Positions 40,001 through 51,089 of a stretch of DNA of 64,000 nucleotides are shown here, in pieces. The stretch lies in the NCBI GenBank assembly GCA_963969365.1, contig OZ017749.1:2294001-2358000 (forward strand), written 5' to 3'. Position 1 is the stretch's first letter. Each line of letters opens with the position of its first letter. The position numbers and the translations under genes are program-made. Under the pieces are notes generated by a model. The model saw nothing but the letters and a program-made list of their open reading frames with translations, did no database searches and was not told the DNA's origin. The DNA comes from Asterochloris sp. CNOR1 (lineage: Eukaryota; Chlorophyta; Trebouxiophyceae; Trebouxiales; Trebouxiaceae).

Positions 40001-40519
40001 TCATGGCCCGCACCCTGCAGGACAACGCCTCCCTCAACTTCCGCCCCTCCATCATCGCGGCAGCAGTCCTTTACTGCGCCCGGCGCGGCCAGGGGCAGAC
40101 CCCCTTCTGGCCGGTCGCGCTGGTGGCCCTGACGGGATACAGCGCAACGCAGTCGGCTGAATTGGTGGCCGCCATAACTACTGTGCAGAGGTGGGCATCC
40201 CATGACTTCCATCCTCTGGTAGACATCTTCTGCATGATGTGGCTCTGCTACCAGCTGGCCAAGCAGGGGCTCCCCCTTTCCTTTGCAAAGGTGGGTGGGA
40301 GCTGCAGAACTTTGTCTGGCAGCGCGTGCTGGGCCTTGCAAAGAGTGTTGCTCTGTGTGTGTGTATGTGTGTGTGTGCTGCAACAGAGGAGGTCCCTGTG
40401 TACATCACAGTCTGAGGCACCACCAGAACTGCAGCCTGCTGCCAGCAGGTCGAAGGTTGCTGTCCTGCCTCTGGTGTAGGTTGAAGCTGTTCGAGCTGGA
40501 CAGCAACAGCCTGTCCTGA
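31020..40519 (+). CDS. PPR - SMR - cyclin-like fusion protein
   Basis: Probably an organelle RNA-binding protein. Exon 1, 31020-31704, is Gln/Gly/His-rich and disordered, with ATG at 31020; exon 2 is 32087-32277 (Asn/Gln-rich, then DDILWRIKRLPPHDQIDQ); exon 3 is ~32873-33015. Nine 35-residue P-type PPR motifs lie between ~33459 and 36615 (DVYVYTAMIS, NVHTYSALMN, NIVTYNTLID, VTRTCNTLMI, NTTTYNALIT, SVITYSSLIS, NVISYNSLIT, DVVTYTALIG, DAILYTTMIN). A split SMR domain follows: ELTLHSACTGVALLTLHTWL (~36970-37098) joined to ISIAVGRTKRSENGTHTVKE (~37524-37669). The C-terminal part is cyclin-like, in exons 38500-38673 (EEVETERRVLDAFRAVHFF), ~38988-39190, ~39522-39668, 39967-40191 (RPSIIAAAVLYCARRGQG, the second cyclin-box repeat) and ~40479-40519 (LKLFELDSNSLS, stop). 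The junctions checked are in phase from the SMR into the cyclin part, supporting one gene. I believe PPR-cyclin proteins have been noted in algae, but cannot verify. Confidence 0.82.
35150..35190 (+). repeat. Decayed copy of PPR exon end in the following intron
   Basis: The true exon end at 35012-35049 (aaggtgctggaggctttcca, then gcagatggtg) is echoed at 35150-35190 (gaggtgctggaggccatcca, then gcagacattg), inside the next intron. Confidence 0.65.
37362..37475 (+). repeat. Two decayed copies of the second SMR exon in its upstream intron
   Basis: The true exon begins after ctgcag near 37523 (ggaacaggtggccaatgagg). Copies begin at ~37362 (ctgcagaacgcacttggccc) and ~37434 (ctgcagggaacagggggcca). 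Each is followed by the phrase ccctgtctgac, showing that a unit including intron sequence was duplicated. Confidence 0.7.
39884..39925 (+). repeat. Decayed copy of cyclin exon start
   Basis: cctgcagcaccggcaggagg, then cggtggctcagac, duplicates the acceptor and first codons of the true exon at 39967 (caccagcaggaggcggtggc). The copy lies in the intron before it. Confidence 0.75.
40352..40379 (+). repeat. TG microsatellite
   Basis: About 13 TG units interrupted once by TA, in the last intron of the PPR-SMR-cyclin gene. Confidence 0.8.
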
Positions 40520-41150
40520 CCGCGCCCCTCAGACAGCAATCCTTGCAGCAGTGCCTCCCCCCATCAGTCCGCGGGATACTGCCCCCTCTCATCCAAGTAG
40601 CAACTCCGCCACAGCTGTAGGACTAGCTCAAGCTAGGGACACCAACAGAGAGGCCTCATCGTTTATTGGCTTGGTGCCCCTACAACGTGCGTTCCTGACG
40701 CAACACCCACAAGGCAGGCATGCATGCGCTACATCTTCCATTTCTTTACATGATGCATGGTGCTCGAGGAGCCCAGAGCCTTTGCGCACGGTCGCTCCCC
40801 CCCACACCCATCAGCCCAGCTCCCAGAGAAGCCCACCATACGCCTACATTGCACCTGCGGCTGCGCCCTACCCGACTTTGCTACCAGAGACATGAGAAGA
40901 AGGGACATTTTCGTAATCAGCCAGGCCTTTTGTCCCTCCCTATCCCATTTGCTAGAATGCAATGCCATCTTCTTTGCCTTAGCCGCAACCTTGATTTTCA
41001 TCCAAATAAATCACTTGAATAGGTGCCTGTGTCATGAAAAGGAAAGTAGTGCAGTGACTGCTGTCATTGAACTCACAACTCGAGTCAAAAGTTTAAGCCA
41101 ATGAGTGTGTGATGAAACTCATGAGCTCTGGCACAATTGCCTGTGGGGCA
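40520..41150. other. Convergent intergenic region, genes I / J
   Basis: Holds the 3' UTRs of the PPR-SMR-cyclin gene (plus) and the rhodanese gene (minus). It is AT-richer than coding DNA in its second half. The ORFs seen have no domain signal. Confidence 0.4.
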
Positions 41151-42420
41151 TCATTCCTCCAAAGGTCTCTCTTGTCTAGTCCAGTCACTCAAGCCTCCTT
41201 TCAGTATCTTGATATTTTTGTAGTCCAGCTTGACCATTTCATAGGCGGCTGAGATGCTTCTGCAGAGCGAAGCACTGAGCTGAGCCCACAGCTGCCTATG
41301 CAAGCGCAGCCCACAGCTGTGTATTGTACTCACCTGCTCTGCCTGCCACCTTCACCCAAGGGCGAGAGATCCCCTCCAACCGCACAGTAAACTACTGCCC
41401 CCTTCCTCTTATCAGGTACCAGTGCGGCGATTTCGTTATAAAAGCCAGGGTTGAACTCAGTTCCTGAAGTAATCAAAGAGGCGCATCAGAGGTCTGGCGA
41501 AAGGGACCTGCACTGCTGTGTGCTGAAGCTCACCATTCAGGATGCCAAATAATGCAAACGCTGCTCGCCTGGCCCACTGCCTAGCGCTGTTCCCTGCGCG
41601 TCAGTCACCCAGAGAGTGAGCCTGGGGAAGCAAATGGCGTCCAAGCCTGCTTCTGTTCCCAGCAACCGGCTTGGCTCCCCTGCAGCGGCCTCATGTCAGT
41701 GCCACACCAGTGGCAGGCTGGACCAAACAGCAACAGGCAACACAGCTGTGATGCGTCACAGCATGCAATTGTCAGAGGCTCTTCTGGGCAACTGTGGATG
41801 TGACAGCCAACGCAGCCGCCACCAGCTACTCCCTGCCCACAACACACAGCTGGGTGTGGTCTGTGACGCTGCCTACCCGTGATGGCTCGCATGAACTGCG
41901 CATGCTTGCTGCCAGGAATGCGGCCAGCTTCGTACTCTGAAAGTGGCCTCACATCAATTACTGGCAGCCCCTTCTGCTGAGCAAATTGCAGCTCTTGTGG
42001 GGAGACAAATTGGGCCTGCAGTGGCAGCAAGCCCATTGGCAGATGGACACTACTAAACAGCCTTAACCAGGCAATCCCTGGCAAATTGCAAGTGCTTGAT
42101 GCGGCAGCCTGCCCACAGGTTGGAGCTGCCTCCCGCAAGGCAGTTCTTGCGTATGCAGGAGCTTGTTGTCATGGTGTCTCAGCAACGCTCGTTTGCATGA
42201 TGCTTGACACAGCCACATGCTGGTTCTGCTGCCAATCGACAGTCCACACCCTTCCAGGCTTACCTTTGCTCTGACCTCTTCCCGCAGCACCTCCCAGGCT
42301 CTCCTGCTAGTGGGTCTGTTGCCAGCGATGTCCAGGCCGCTTGCACCCCGGCTTACAACCTCAGTCACACGTTCTGTGACAGAGCATATGGCATGCGGGG
42401 TCCCTGACCTGTAACAGGAC
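41151..42420 (-). CDS. Rhodanese-like domain protein, plastid type
   Basis: Rhodanese domains bind or transfer sulfur, or serve as docking modules; plastid members exist in plants. Minus-strand exons: ~42276-42392 (RVTEVVSRGASGLDIAGN, RAWEVLREEVRAKV), then ~41884-42019 (QFVSPQELQFAQQKG, LPVIDVRPLSEYEAGRIPGS). Next is a short exon near 41540-41600 (QWARRAAFALFGILN), then ~41345-41463 (GTEFNPGFYNEIAALVPDKR, VVYCAVGGDLSP) and 41151-41259 (YEMVKLDYKNIKILKGGLSD, ending RQERPLEE). The G|GA junction makes LNGTEFNPGF, the usual plant sequence. The active-loop Cys is present in VVYCAVGGD. The stop is at 41151. The first exon with the transit peptide and ATG is not identified; it should lie between 42420 and 42920. 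Confidence 0.8.
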
Positions 42421-42922
42421 AACAACAAGCACTGCAGGAATGGGCAGACATGTCTGCTGCCTGCCAGCCAGAAAGCAGGAGCGTGCTGCACTCATGGCGA
42501 CCCAAGTAGCAGCATATTGCAGGTCACCTCAAGGCCTGCACACCTGCGGGATGGCCATCTCGATGGATGCTGCAATTGGGGGGTCCTACAAGCTGCTGGC
42601 CACTCAGAACAGCGGTACTGGTGCAGCCTGCAGGTCTGCATCTGGGCCAATATATCTTGGCAGTGCTAACAGCCACTTTAGGAGATCCAAGCGCTTGGCT
42701 TGCAGTCTAGCCTATTGCCCTAGCAATTGACTCCCAAGGTCAACCAAATGTGCCAAAATCTTCACGAGAGGGTGGTATGGGCTGCAAATCATCACGGCAT
42801 GCTGTCCCCATCTCGGAGCCAGTCCCAACTGGGAAGGTGACTGTTTGCTTGCTCATGGACGTGCATTGCCAGGTGCTTGCGCCAGACACTAACGCCTCAT
42901 ACGTTTGCAGGGCCCTGCAGCA
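42421..42922. other. Region between rhodanese and GAF-pseudokinase genes
   Basis: Should contain the missing first exon of the minus-strand rhodanese gene and the promoter of the plus-strand GAF gene. A tttgcag acceptor-like site at 42904-42910 suggests the GAF gene may also have an upstream exon. No exon can be defended. Confidence 0.35.
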
Positions 42923-45900
42923 ATGGGGAACGTCACACTGGAGGCTACTGCCAATGACAGCAGTGGAGCACCAGCACAGCCCTTTGAGCCGCCATCCAAG
43001 CCACCTAATGAGCAGCTTCGTATGAAGGTCCTGCAAGGCCTGTGCTTGCTGGACAGGGATGCAGACCCCTTCCTGGATCAGCTCTCAGCACAGACAGCTG
43101 AGCTGTTTGGGGTGAGCTATTGCAGCGGCGGCATGCAGCCACCTGAGAGTGCTGCCAGCCTGCAGCTAGTTCCAAAAGGTCACAGTTGCAGTTGGTGGTA
43201 GCACAACTCGTACTGCCTGGACTGCAGGCTGGCTGCCAGGGGCATTGCTTGAGCCTTACCTTGCAAACACCTCTGGGCATGCGTGCACCACTATGCTGTG
43301 CTGTCCTGGGTACCACCGAGGGTCGTCTGCGCAGTGCTGCTGGCCATGCCCTTGACCCACTGGCTGCCAAGCCCTCACGCCGCCATGTCCATGTGACGCT
43401 GATCAGGATGAGGGCTACTGGCAGGCTTGAAACACCTTTGCTGTCGCCTGCGTATGCCTGCCATCTCAGCGCTCCTTCACGCAGGATTTGGCCTGTCTGC
43501 AGACTGCCATTGCCATGGTGACCCTGGTTGGGGAGAGCCGCCAATGGGCTGCCAGCGTGGGAGGGCCCCACCCCATGGCCCCCACGCTCCACCGTCATGA
43601 TCTGGACCGTAACGTGTCCTTTTGTGCTTGGGCGCTGATGCCGCGCCACCCTGGTGTTCTGCTGATTGAGGACATGCTGCAGGACTCCAGGTGATCGATC
43701 CGCAGATGGAAGGCATGGCTACTGGTCCATGCAAGCAGCGCTTGTAGCGGTAGAGTGGGGGAGCAGCATTTGTATATTCCTTGAGGCAGTCATGACTTAG
43801 TGCTCATGGTGAGGTAGCACTTTCATACTGAGCCTGTGCTGGATGAAGTGCTGCTGTGAGACATGCAATCACAGTCAGCTGAGACCCAGCCTGTGGTTGC
43901 GACCCTCCAGCCCCAGTGTGGCCTCTGTCAAAGCAGTCCAACCTGCTGCATCTGTTGGCATCATCGTCTTGCTGCGTTGCAGGTGTGCTGGCCACCCTTT
44001 TGTGGTCAACCCGCCCCACGTGAAATTCTACTGTGGCGCGCCGCTAGTCACATCTACAGACACAGTGATGGGCACTCTGTGAGTTCAGCTGTCCTGCAAA
44101 GCTAGAGTTGGGCCTGCACTTTGCACTCTGCCATTCAAGGCTGGGAGTCTCGATGTTGCCGGCCGCCTCTGTGTGCTTGCCAATCCTGCATTGAGTGGCT
44201 GGCAGGCAGGTTCTGCCACCCAGAATGCCTGACCGGACAGCGCCACTCGCTCCTGTAGCTGCTTTGTAGTGTGCTCATGCGCTGCCGGCATTCATCTAGT
44301 GCCTATTCAGGGTTGGAAGCTGCTGAAGCAGATTGGCAGGGGCTGTGATCTGCCAGCCAGCCAGCTGCCTCCCTGGGAGGGCAGCATGCAAGCTGCACCT
44401 GGGAGTCCATCAATGCTGCTGCCATATGAGAAGCTTGAAGGTGGTTGACAGCTTTGGGGAGACCCTTGAACCCTGTACCTCGAGCTGGCAGCTGGACGGG
44501 GCCACCTGTCTCCTAACCAGCACGTCCTACTTGTGATGTGCTGTTGCCATCCTGGGTTCAGGTGCCTGGTGGACACCAAGCCCCACCCAGATCTTGTGCT
44601 GGAGGACTGCATTCTGCAAACCAACTTGGCAGAGCTGGTGGTCCGCCACCTGGAGCGCTCAGCAGATGGGAGGGTCCGGGCTGCTTATGCAGGTCAGCTC
44701 CAGTCACTGAGACAGGCAACTCATTTGGTCAGGCTCTGGCTTTTGTGCAGGGCAGCTTTGCGATCACTCAGGGGAAGAAGTGCCTTGATGAACAGCATTT
44801 AGACGTGTTGGCCGACAGGCCCTGTGCGTCATTGCAACAGGAGCTCTGCTGACAGTGTTGGGCTGGGTGATGTGGCCACTCCGGAAGGGCGCATGCAAGC
44901 AGCTTGCAACTGCGCCAGCTCTCACTGCAGAGGCAAACAGGTCGGCAGGCGGTGACCTGATGGCTGGCTACATGCTTCTGGACGTGAGCGCGCCGCGGTG
45001 GCGCCTCCTGCTGTGTGACGACGTGGCCCGCGCTGTGACAGGTGGGACCTGCTGACTGCCTCAGGCTGTGAAGGCCACCAAGCCAGCACGAGAGGGACCC
45101 ATGTTGGTCTGACGCCCCATGTCGCTGTGTGCCTGGCATTGGTGATTGCAGTGGCGCCTGTGACTTTGCAATGACAGTGCTCTCCCTGTCACAGATCTGC
45201 CTGCAGCTGAGACAAAGGATCCTGTCTCAGCGCGCAGTGCGTGTGACATCAGAGCACTTCCCACCCAGTGTAGCACTGATAGCGCTGGACGTCCAAGGGA
45301 CGCTGTGGGCCATGCTTGGTGGACGGCTGACATGCTCAGGCTGTTGCCAGCCATGCGCTTGCTTGGTGCCCTGGCTGAAGCCGCACCTGCTGGAGTGCAG
45401 GCATCAGCCCTGATGACGCAGCCAGCAGGGGCATCTGGGACATGTTCAAGCCAAGCGACATGAGTGACTTCTCCCAGGTGGGCACGCATGGGGTGCCTGC
45501 TGCAGGCTGCTCAAGGAGTCAGGTCCCTGCCGTGCTCAGGCCTGCTCAGGCCTGCCCAGACCTCAGATATCTTCTCTTAAGCCCTGGTCCCTCCATGATG
45601 CAGGACCAGGCCTGGCGGCTGTATGAAACCTGCTCCCACATCACAGACCAGCGTCCTTTTGAGCTGGAGGGCATGCTGACTGGTTCCACCGGCAAGAGCA
45701 TGGCCGTCACCCTGAGATTCAGGTGGGGCCCTGTCACTCCATGAGCTGCACGTGCAGCCTGGTGCAGCCATGCTGCAACCGCTCGCAGGAACTGCAGTCT
45801 GCACACAAGCAATGCACCGCATCAGGCAGCCAGCCTTCACAATCAGTCAACTGTTGTCAGCTCAGCTGTCTCAGCTCAGGCAGCAGTCTGTAGACCGGCT

Positions 45901-48900
45901 GTACCTCCACAAAGCTGTGCAACTGCAAGCTTTGCTTATACCGCACACACCAAGGTCCGGGCGTCGCGCACGTGTGCATGGAGCTGGAGACACCTGCCTC
46001 ACTACTTTGCCTATCCTGTCTGCTGATTCCTCCTGGCCCCATGGCATGAGAGGGGTTCAAGAAAACTGTGGTGCATCTTCAGGCTGTCGCCTGCCAGGCC
46101 GCTGCTGCTGACCGCATGAGGGCTTTGCAATTTGGGTGTGCTCCACGACTCTTTGCACCAAGCCTGGCACATGAGGTCAGGCCCACTCATGGTGCGGTAG
46201 CAGGCCAGCTACTGCGGCACGCCTAGATGCGGAGCATGCCGCCTGCAGCTGGCCGACGGCCTCGCCTGGCAACCGAACATGTGCTGCACGTGTAGGGCAG
46301 CAACTGAAGACATCCCTGTGCATGGCAGCACACCCTCACAGCCCCCAGGTTTGCACCTGCAGGTCAGCCACTGCAGGCCTCCTGGATGCAGAGCAGGCTG
46401 CCGCAACCTGTCCCAGGCGCCTGCAGACGAGCAGCAGCCGTGCCTGACCGCAGCACACGCGCTGCATATGAAGGACAGCCACCACAGGCGTCCATGCGCA
46501 TCACTGGATGAGCTTAGAGCTTCCAGGTGTGCACCTGCAGGCCAGCCACTGCGGGCCCCCTGGATGCAGAGCAGGCCCCCGTGACCTTTCCTGGACGCCT
46601 GCAGCCGGGGGGCAGCCGCGCCCGCCACCAGCACCTGTGGTTTGCCTCAGCACGCCCCACGCAGGCCACCGGGCACGCTGTCATGCGCCGTCTGTCCCTG
46701 GACTGCAAAGTCACCAGCGGAGGCAGCCGGACTGACGGCCAGGCCGCCTCCCCTGACAAACCTCCGGACCGTGCAGCTTTGGGCAATGGAGCCTCCAAGG
46801 AGGTAAGCTTGCAGCCTGAATACGTGTGCCGTGCAGCCAGCACGGGCTGACCTACCTGTCACAGCACCACCAGTGCGTCTCACTCTCCAACGAGCCCCCA
46901 GAGTATGTATCTGTTGGCCAGCAGAGCTTGCGGCTCACATTTGCATGCATCTGGGGTTGATTGTGGGACAGTCTGACTGGTCAATCCGTCTCTTTGCCCA
47001 GAGTGTGCATCTGCTGGCCGGCAGCCTGCAGCAAGTCATCCCTTGAGACAATCCTCTCAGCTGGGGGCAGTTGGACGTGAATGTCCAGCTGGCAGTGCTG
47101 AAGTTCTTTTGCACTGACGCGCTATGTAGGTGGCCAATGCAAGAGCAATTCATGCTGAGGCAGTGGCAGGTGGCTCCCTTTGTGGCATGCGGCAGGCATC
47201 ACCACACTGCACCTTTGCCACCAATGTTTAGGCGCTGGCATAAGGCAGGATGCCCTCTGGCCCTGGTCACACGACTAACACCCGGCAGGCCCAGATGTGC
47301 TGCTAGCTGCGCTCCCTGCTTGTCAAGTCACCCCGGTGATGTCAGTCAGCCTTGGCCTGTTGCGTGAGCAGGTGCTGTTGGCGCAGGGGCAGGCAGCCAA
47401 GAAGGTTCCCATTGACGGCCTCACGCTGGGGCCCACCATCGTGGCAGCAGCGCGCAGCAAGGTCTACAAGGGCACCTTCAACGGCATGGCAGTCAGCGTC
47501 AAGGTGGGTGTGGCGCAGGGGACTGCACCTGTCACTGTGGCCAGCTACAGCCTGCCACCACCTCCCAGCCGATCAGGGGTCCGCACACCATGCGCTGCTT
47601 GTGCTGCTGTCTTGTGTGCTGTCCTTGTCCAGGTAGCGTGACCAGGCATTCAGGCAGGACATCTCCTGGTTCCTGCTGGAATGGCAGGTTGTGCCCCTGA
47701 TGCCAGAAATGGTGCTGTGCAGGTGTTGCAGGTGCCAGTTGGAGCAGCAGATGCCGCACAGTCTCCTCTGCCCTGCTGAGGTGTCTGTGTTGCCCGTGAG
47801 CTAGAAATTGGGGGTGTGCAGACATTGGAGGTACAGACTGCACATGCAGACTCAGCACAGGCCATGTGTCAGGCGCTGACCCTGACTCCGGAACAGCACT
47901 TTGCAGGTGTCACGGGTGGAGATCGCCCCGGGAGATGCTGAAGACAATGTCGACAGCAGTGAGCTGCAGCTGCTGAGGAAGCTGGAACATCCTCACATCT
48001 GCGCTGCACTGGCCAGCAAGACACGGATAGTAGTTGAGGCTGGCCAGGTAATGTCTTCAAGCCTGCAAGAGTAGGAGTGCTGCCTTGCAGCAGATGGCAC
48101 CCCCATGCTACCTGGCACATCTGCCGCAGCACAGCTGCCTGCACTCTGGGGGTGAACTTGGCCTGTCCTGGTCTCAGCCCCTGGGCAACCACCAACTGTG
48201 CAGATGCGCATGGGCCATCTTTGTCGGGCACCGTAATCTCTCCCAACTTGTTGCACAGGTCAGGCGCCACAGGACGAGCAGGAACCTGTTGGGTGCTGTC
48301 GCACCAGGCGAAGAGGCGCAGCACTCACCCTTGCTGCAGCAGGCCATTCAGGAGTCCTGGATTGTGCGCAGGGCCTGCAATCGTGGCACCCTCCAGGCAA
48401 GGAGCCACCAGCTGGCAGCGCTTGCACAGGGACCATGCACCAGCAAGCCTGAGTCATGCTGTAGCACCAACGGCAGCGCGACTGCACGGGCACTGTGCAG
48501 CCGGTCGCCCTGTGTCTGGAGGGTTCTGCTGACACTTGGGCACAGGCGACGCCTGGCGCGCAAGCTGCTGTGGGAGTCCCCTCATGTGCACTGGGCAGTG
48601 CTTGCGGTGCAGGAGGCCTGTGAGCTGTGGCAACGCCTACAGCAGCAACATTTGGCATGCATCTTGGTGTGGGGCCCTCATGCTGGAGGCTGGGCTCTGC
48701 TGCTGATGCTGCAACGCAGCATACTCCTGTAGTCTCCCCCTCTCTCCCATGTGAGCACACCCTGCTGGGGCTGGGCATCTTTGCTGGTGCAAGAGAGTTG
48801 GCATCGGGGCCAGAGCACTGCCACCACATGTGCCTCCTGTTGCAGGAGGTCTGCAAGTCGTGGCCGTGTCTGCCACGGTACCTGATGCACAAGCTGGTCT

Positions 48901-50365
48901 GAGCGCCCTCAGTTTGCGGGCAGCACTGCCGCTGGTGCGGGGTGCAGGGGGAAATTGCAGCGGCGCCACCTCTCGTGCCTCTCACTGTTCAGCACAGTGC
49001 TGACCCCAGGTGACACTGTTGTTGCAGGAGGCTGCCGAGAGGGGCGAGTTCCTGCAGCAGCCCATCACGCACGACCGTCCGCGCAACATTGGGGCCATCT
49101 TGCGCACGGCCAAGCACATCGCGTCTGCTATCCTGGTGCTGCACGAACGGGGGATGGTCCATGGCTGCCTCAGCGGCACTGCCGTCATGCTGCAGGCCTC
49201 TGAGCAGCACCAGCCGCACGCTCTGGTGAGCCAGGAGCCGTGATGGATTGTAGAGCAGCACCTGTTTAGTGCCCTCGCCAGGTGCATGCCTTGGTCCTGC
49301 CTGCGTATTGTGCGGTCAGTGTCCAGCAGGGTGGCATGTTGCTGTGTCAACCTGCCTGTGTTAGACTTAGACACGGTGGGCACCAAAGTGTACTTCAACC
49401 CCAGCCCCACAGCTCATGCATGCTGTGAACACCATCAACCGGCCACAGCTGGGCTGGCACGTGACATGCCTGGCTTTCCTGCCTGCTGGCTGCTGCCCGA
49501 CACACTACTAGTGCTGCAGATTGTGGACCTTGGCCACGCAGTCGAGGCCAGCCAGGCCACTGCAGCCTTGGAGGACTTTGACATTGACGACCTAGCCTAC
49601 CTGGCACCTGAGACTGTTGGCAGTCAGCATCAACTCTTGCAGGCAAGCAGATGCACTGCTGAGCGCCCTGTAGCCTTGATTTTGTTGAGGTGTTGGCTCA
49701 TGGACATGGCTGCTTGTAAGGCAGACAGATTTCTACAATGGAACATGCCCGCTGACCCCTTAGCACATTGCTCTGACACATCTGCTGAGGATCAGGCTGT
49801 CTTGATGTAGCTCGACCTTTTTCCTGATGTGCAGGCATCTGACACATTTAGCTTTGGAGTGCTGCTGTGGCTCATGCACACAGGTGAGCACAGGTGCTTC
49901 TGCATCAACCGGCTCCTGATGCAACAGATGCTCAGTGCCTGTTGGGCCTGTCTTACCTGCAGGCGAGCGGCCATGGCAGGCCGAGACTGCAACAGAGATA
50001 GTAAACCTGGTTTCGTCTGGGGAGGCTAAGCTGCCATTTGAGGACGCACCTGAAGTCTTTGAGGCAAGCTAGGCCCTCTTGCTATTGGCAGGCAGCTGGG
50101 ACACCGCAAACATTCATGTGTTGCATAGCAATTGTGCGGCACTGTGCCTACACCCGTCTTTCAGCTGCCATTGTCACTGCAGAGCTTTGCCAGCCAGTGT
50201 ATGGCGTTTGTCCCTGCTGAGCGGCCAACATTTGCCCAGATCGACGCCACCCTGGACAAGCTCCTGAAGACCTGTACCAACAGCAAAGCCAAGAGCTCCA
50301 AAGAGGCACAGCACAGCAGCCCAAAAGCCGAAGTAGTGAAACAGAATCGCCAGCAGGATTGGTGA
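42923..50365 (+). CDS. GAF-domain protein with C-terminal pseudokinase
   Basis: Signalling-type protein. ATG at 42923 (MGNVTLEATANDSSG; an upstream exon is possible). The GAF domain spans four exons: 42923-43111 (DPFLDQLSAQTAELFG), 43503-43691 (TAIAMVTLVGESRQWAASVG, GVLLIEDMLQDSR), ~43982-44080 (CAGHPFVVNPPHVKFYCGAP) and ~44562-44691 (CLVDTKPHPDL). All junctions are in phase and give MGTLCLVDTKP. A PAS-like region follows (MLLDVSAPRWRLLLCDDVA, GIWDMFKPSDMSDFSQ, ELEGMLTGSTGKSMAVTLRF). The kinase fold runs 47371-47502 (LGPTIVAAARSKVYKGTF, Lys in AVSVKV), ~47905-48047 (ELQLLRKLEHPHICAAL), 48352-48396, 49028-49225, then VDLGHA, YLAPET, SDTFSFGVLLWLMHTGERPW and AERPTFAQI. The catalytic loop is VHGCLSGTAVML, so the HRD Asp, the following Lys and the Asn are all lost; DFG is DLG. 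It is therefore probably catalytically dead. Two introns use GC donors. Stop TGA 50363-50365. Confidence 0.82.
46347..46660 (+). repeat. 178-bp-spaced tandem duplication beside an exon of the pseudokinase gene
   Basis: Unit 1 from 46347 and unit 2 from 46525 share gcacctgcag, ccagccactgc, ctggatgcagagcagg and a cctgcag-ending segment in the same order. The coding exon (RLQPGGSRARHQHLWF) lies in unit 2. Unit 1 is its degraded copy. Confidence 0.75.
46910..47032 (+). repeat. 91-bp-spaced duplicated segment in pseudokinase intron
   Basis: gagtatgtatctgttggcca at ~46911 is echoed by gagtgtgcatctgctggccg at ~47002, both followed by a gcagc-type stretch. Neither copy is recognised as coding. Confidence 0.6.
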
Positions 50366-51089
50366 TGCCAGCTCAATTTGATACCAGCATGCAATGCAGA
50401 CAGCTGTGCAGCCAACATGCCTCAGACAACACTTGAGACATGCTGCCTGCCCAGCCAAGCTTCAGTGTGACAGCCCTGCAGACTCCCCTTGACTGGTCTG
50501 CAGAGGGATGACTTCTACTGGCGCAGATCTGCTGTCAATTCTGCATGAGTTAGAGAACCAAACTGTCCCTGCCTCTCAACTCGAAAACATTTTTGGAATG
50601 CATTGACTTGAGTAGACCTCCCTCAAACTTGAAATTGCTCAGCGCAGATTGTGAGAGAACTGCAACTGCTGCAGTGGTGTGCTGAACATCTGGCAACGCA
50701 GCTGCACAGCCCCCGTTGGCCTGCTCTGAAGCCTGGTGTGCATGCAGGAGGCTGCAGGAGCAACATTGATCTGTGGCATCCCAAGCCAGCTTCTGCCTGA
50801 TGGTGAGCTGTTAGTGAAACAGAAGACCTAAGGCAAGCTGCAGCCAGAGGAGCCCACTGTGGGCAGGAGTGCAACCGTGAACCAGATGGTTGGAGCATGC
50901 CTTCCAAAGCTTACAGCACTTTAGCAGGTGACAAATCCAGGACGCAGTACAGGATCTGCTCAGACTGGGTGTGCGCCACTTTATGTGGGCAGACAGGCCA
51001 GAAGGTCAGTGCTGGGGAGACTGGAAAGTGCCTGGGCCCCGGGGAAACCGGGCTGAAATATGAATGTGTGTCTCGAGATGAGTGTCAGC
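50366..51089. other. Convergent intergenic region, pseudokinase / antiporter
   Basis: Carries both 3' UTRs. A minus-strand TGTAA (plus ttaca at 50911-50915) lies 175 bases after the antiporter stop and is a candidate polyadenylation signal. A Cys-rich plus-strand ORF begins at 50897 but overlaps the antiporter's last exon (see rejected items). Confidence 0.4.

Noticed and set aside
41460-41510. Apparent frameshift in the rhodanese gene between VPFARPLMRLFDYF and GTEFNPGF
   Set aside because: Reading 41460-41535 as intron (donor gtgagc after LFGILN, acceptor ttacttcag) joins LN G|GA to GTEFNPGF in frame and matches plant homologues. The VPFARPL reading is coincidental intron sequence.
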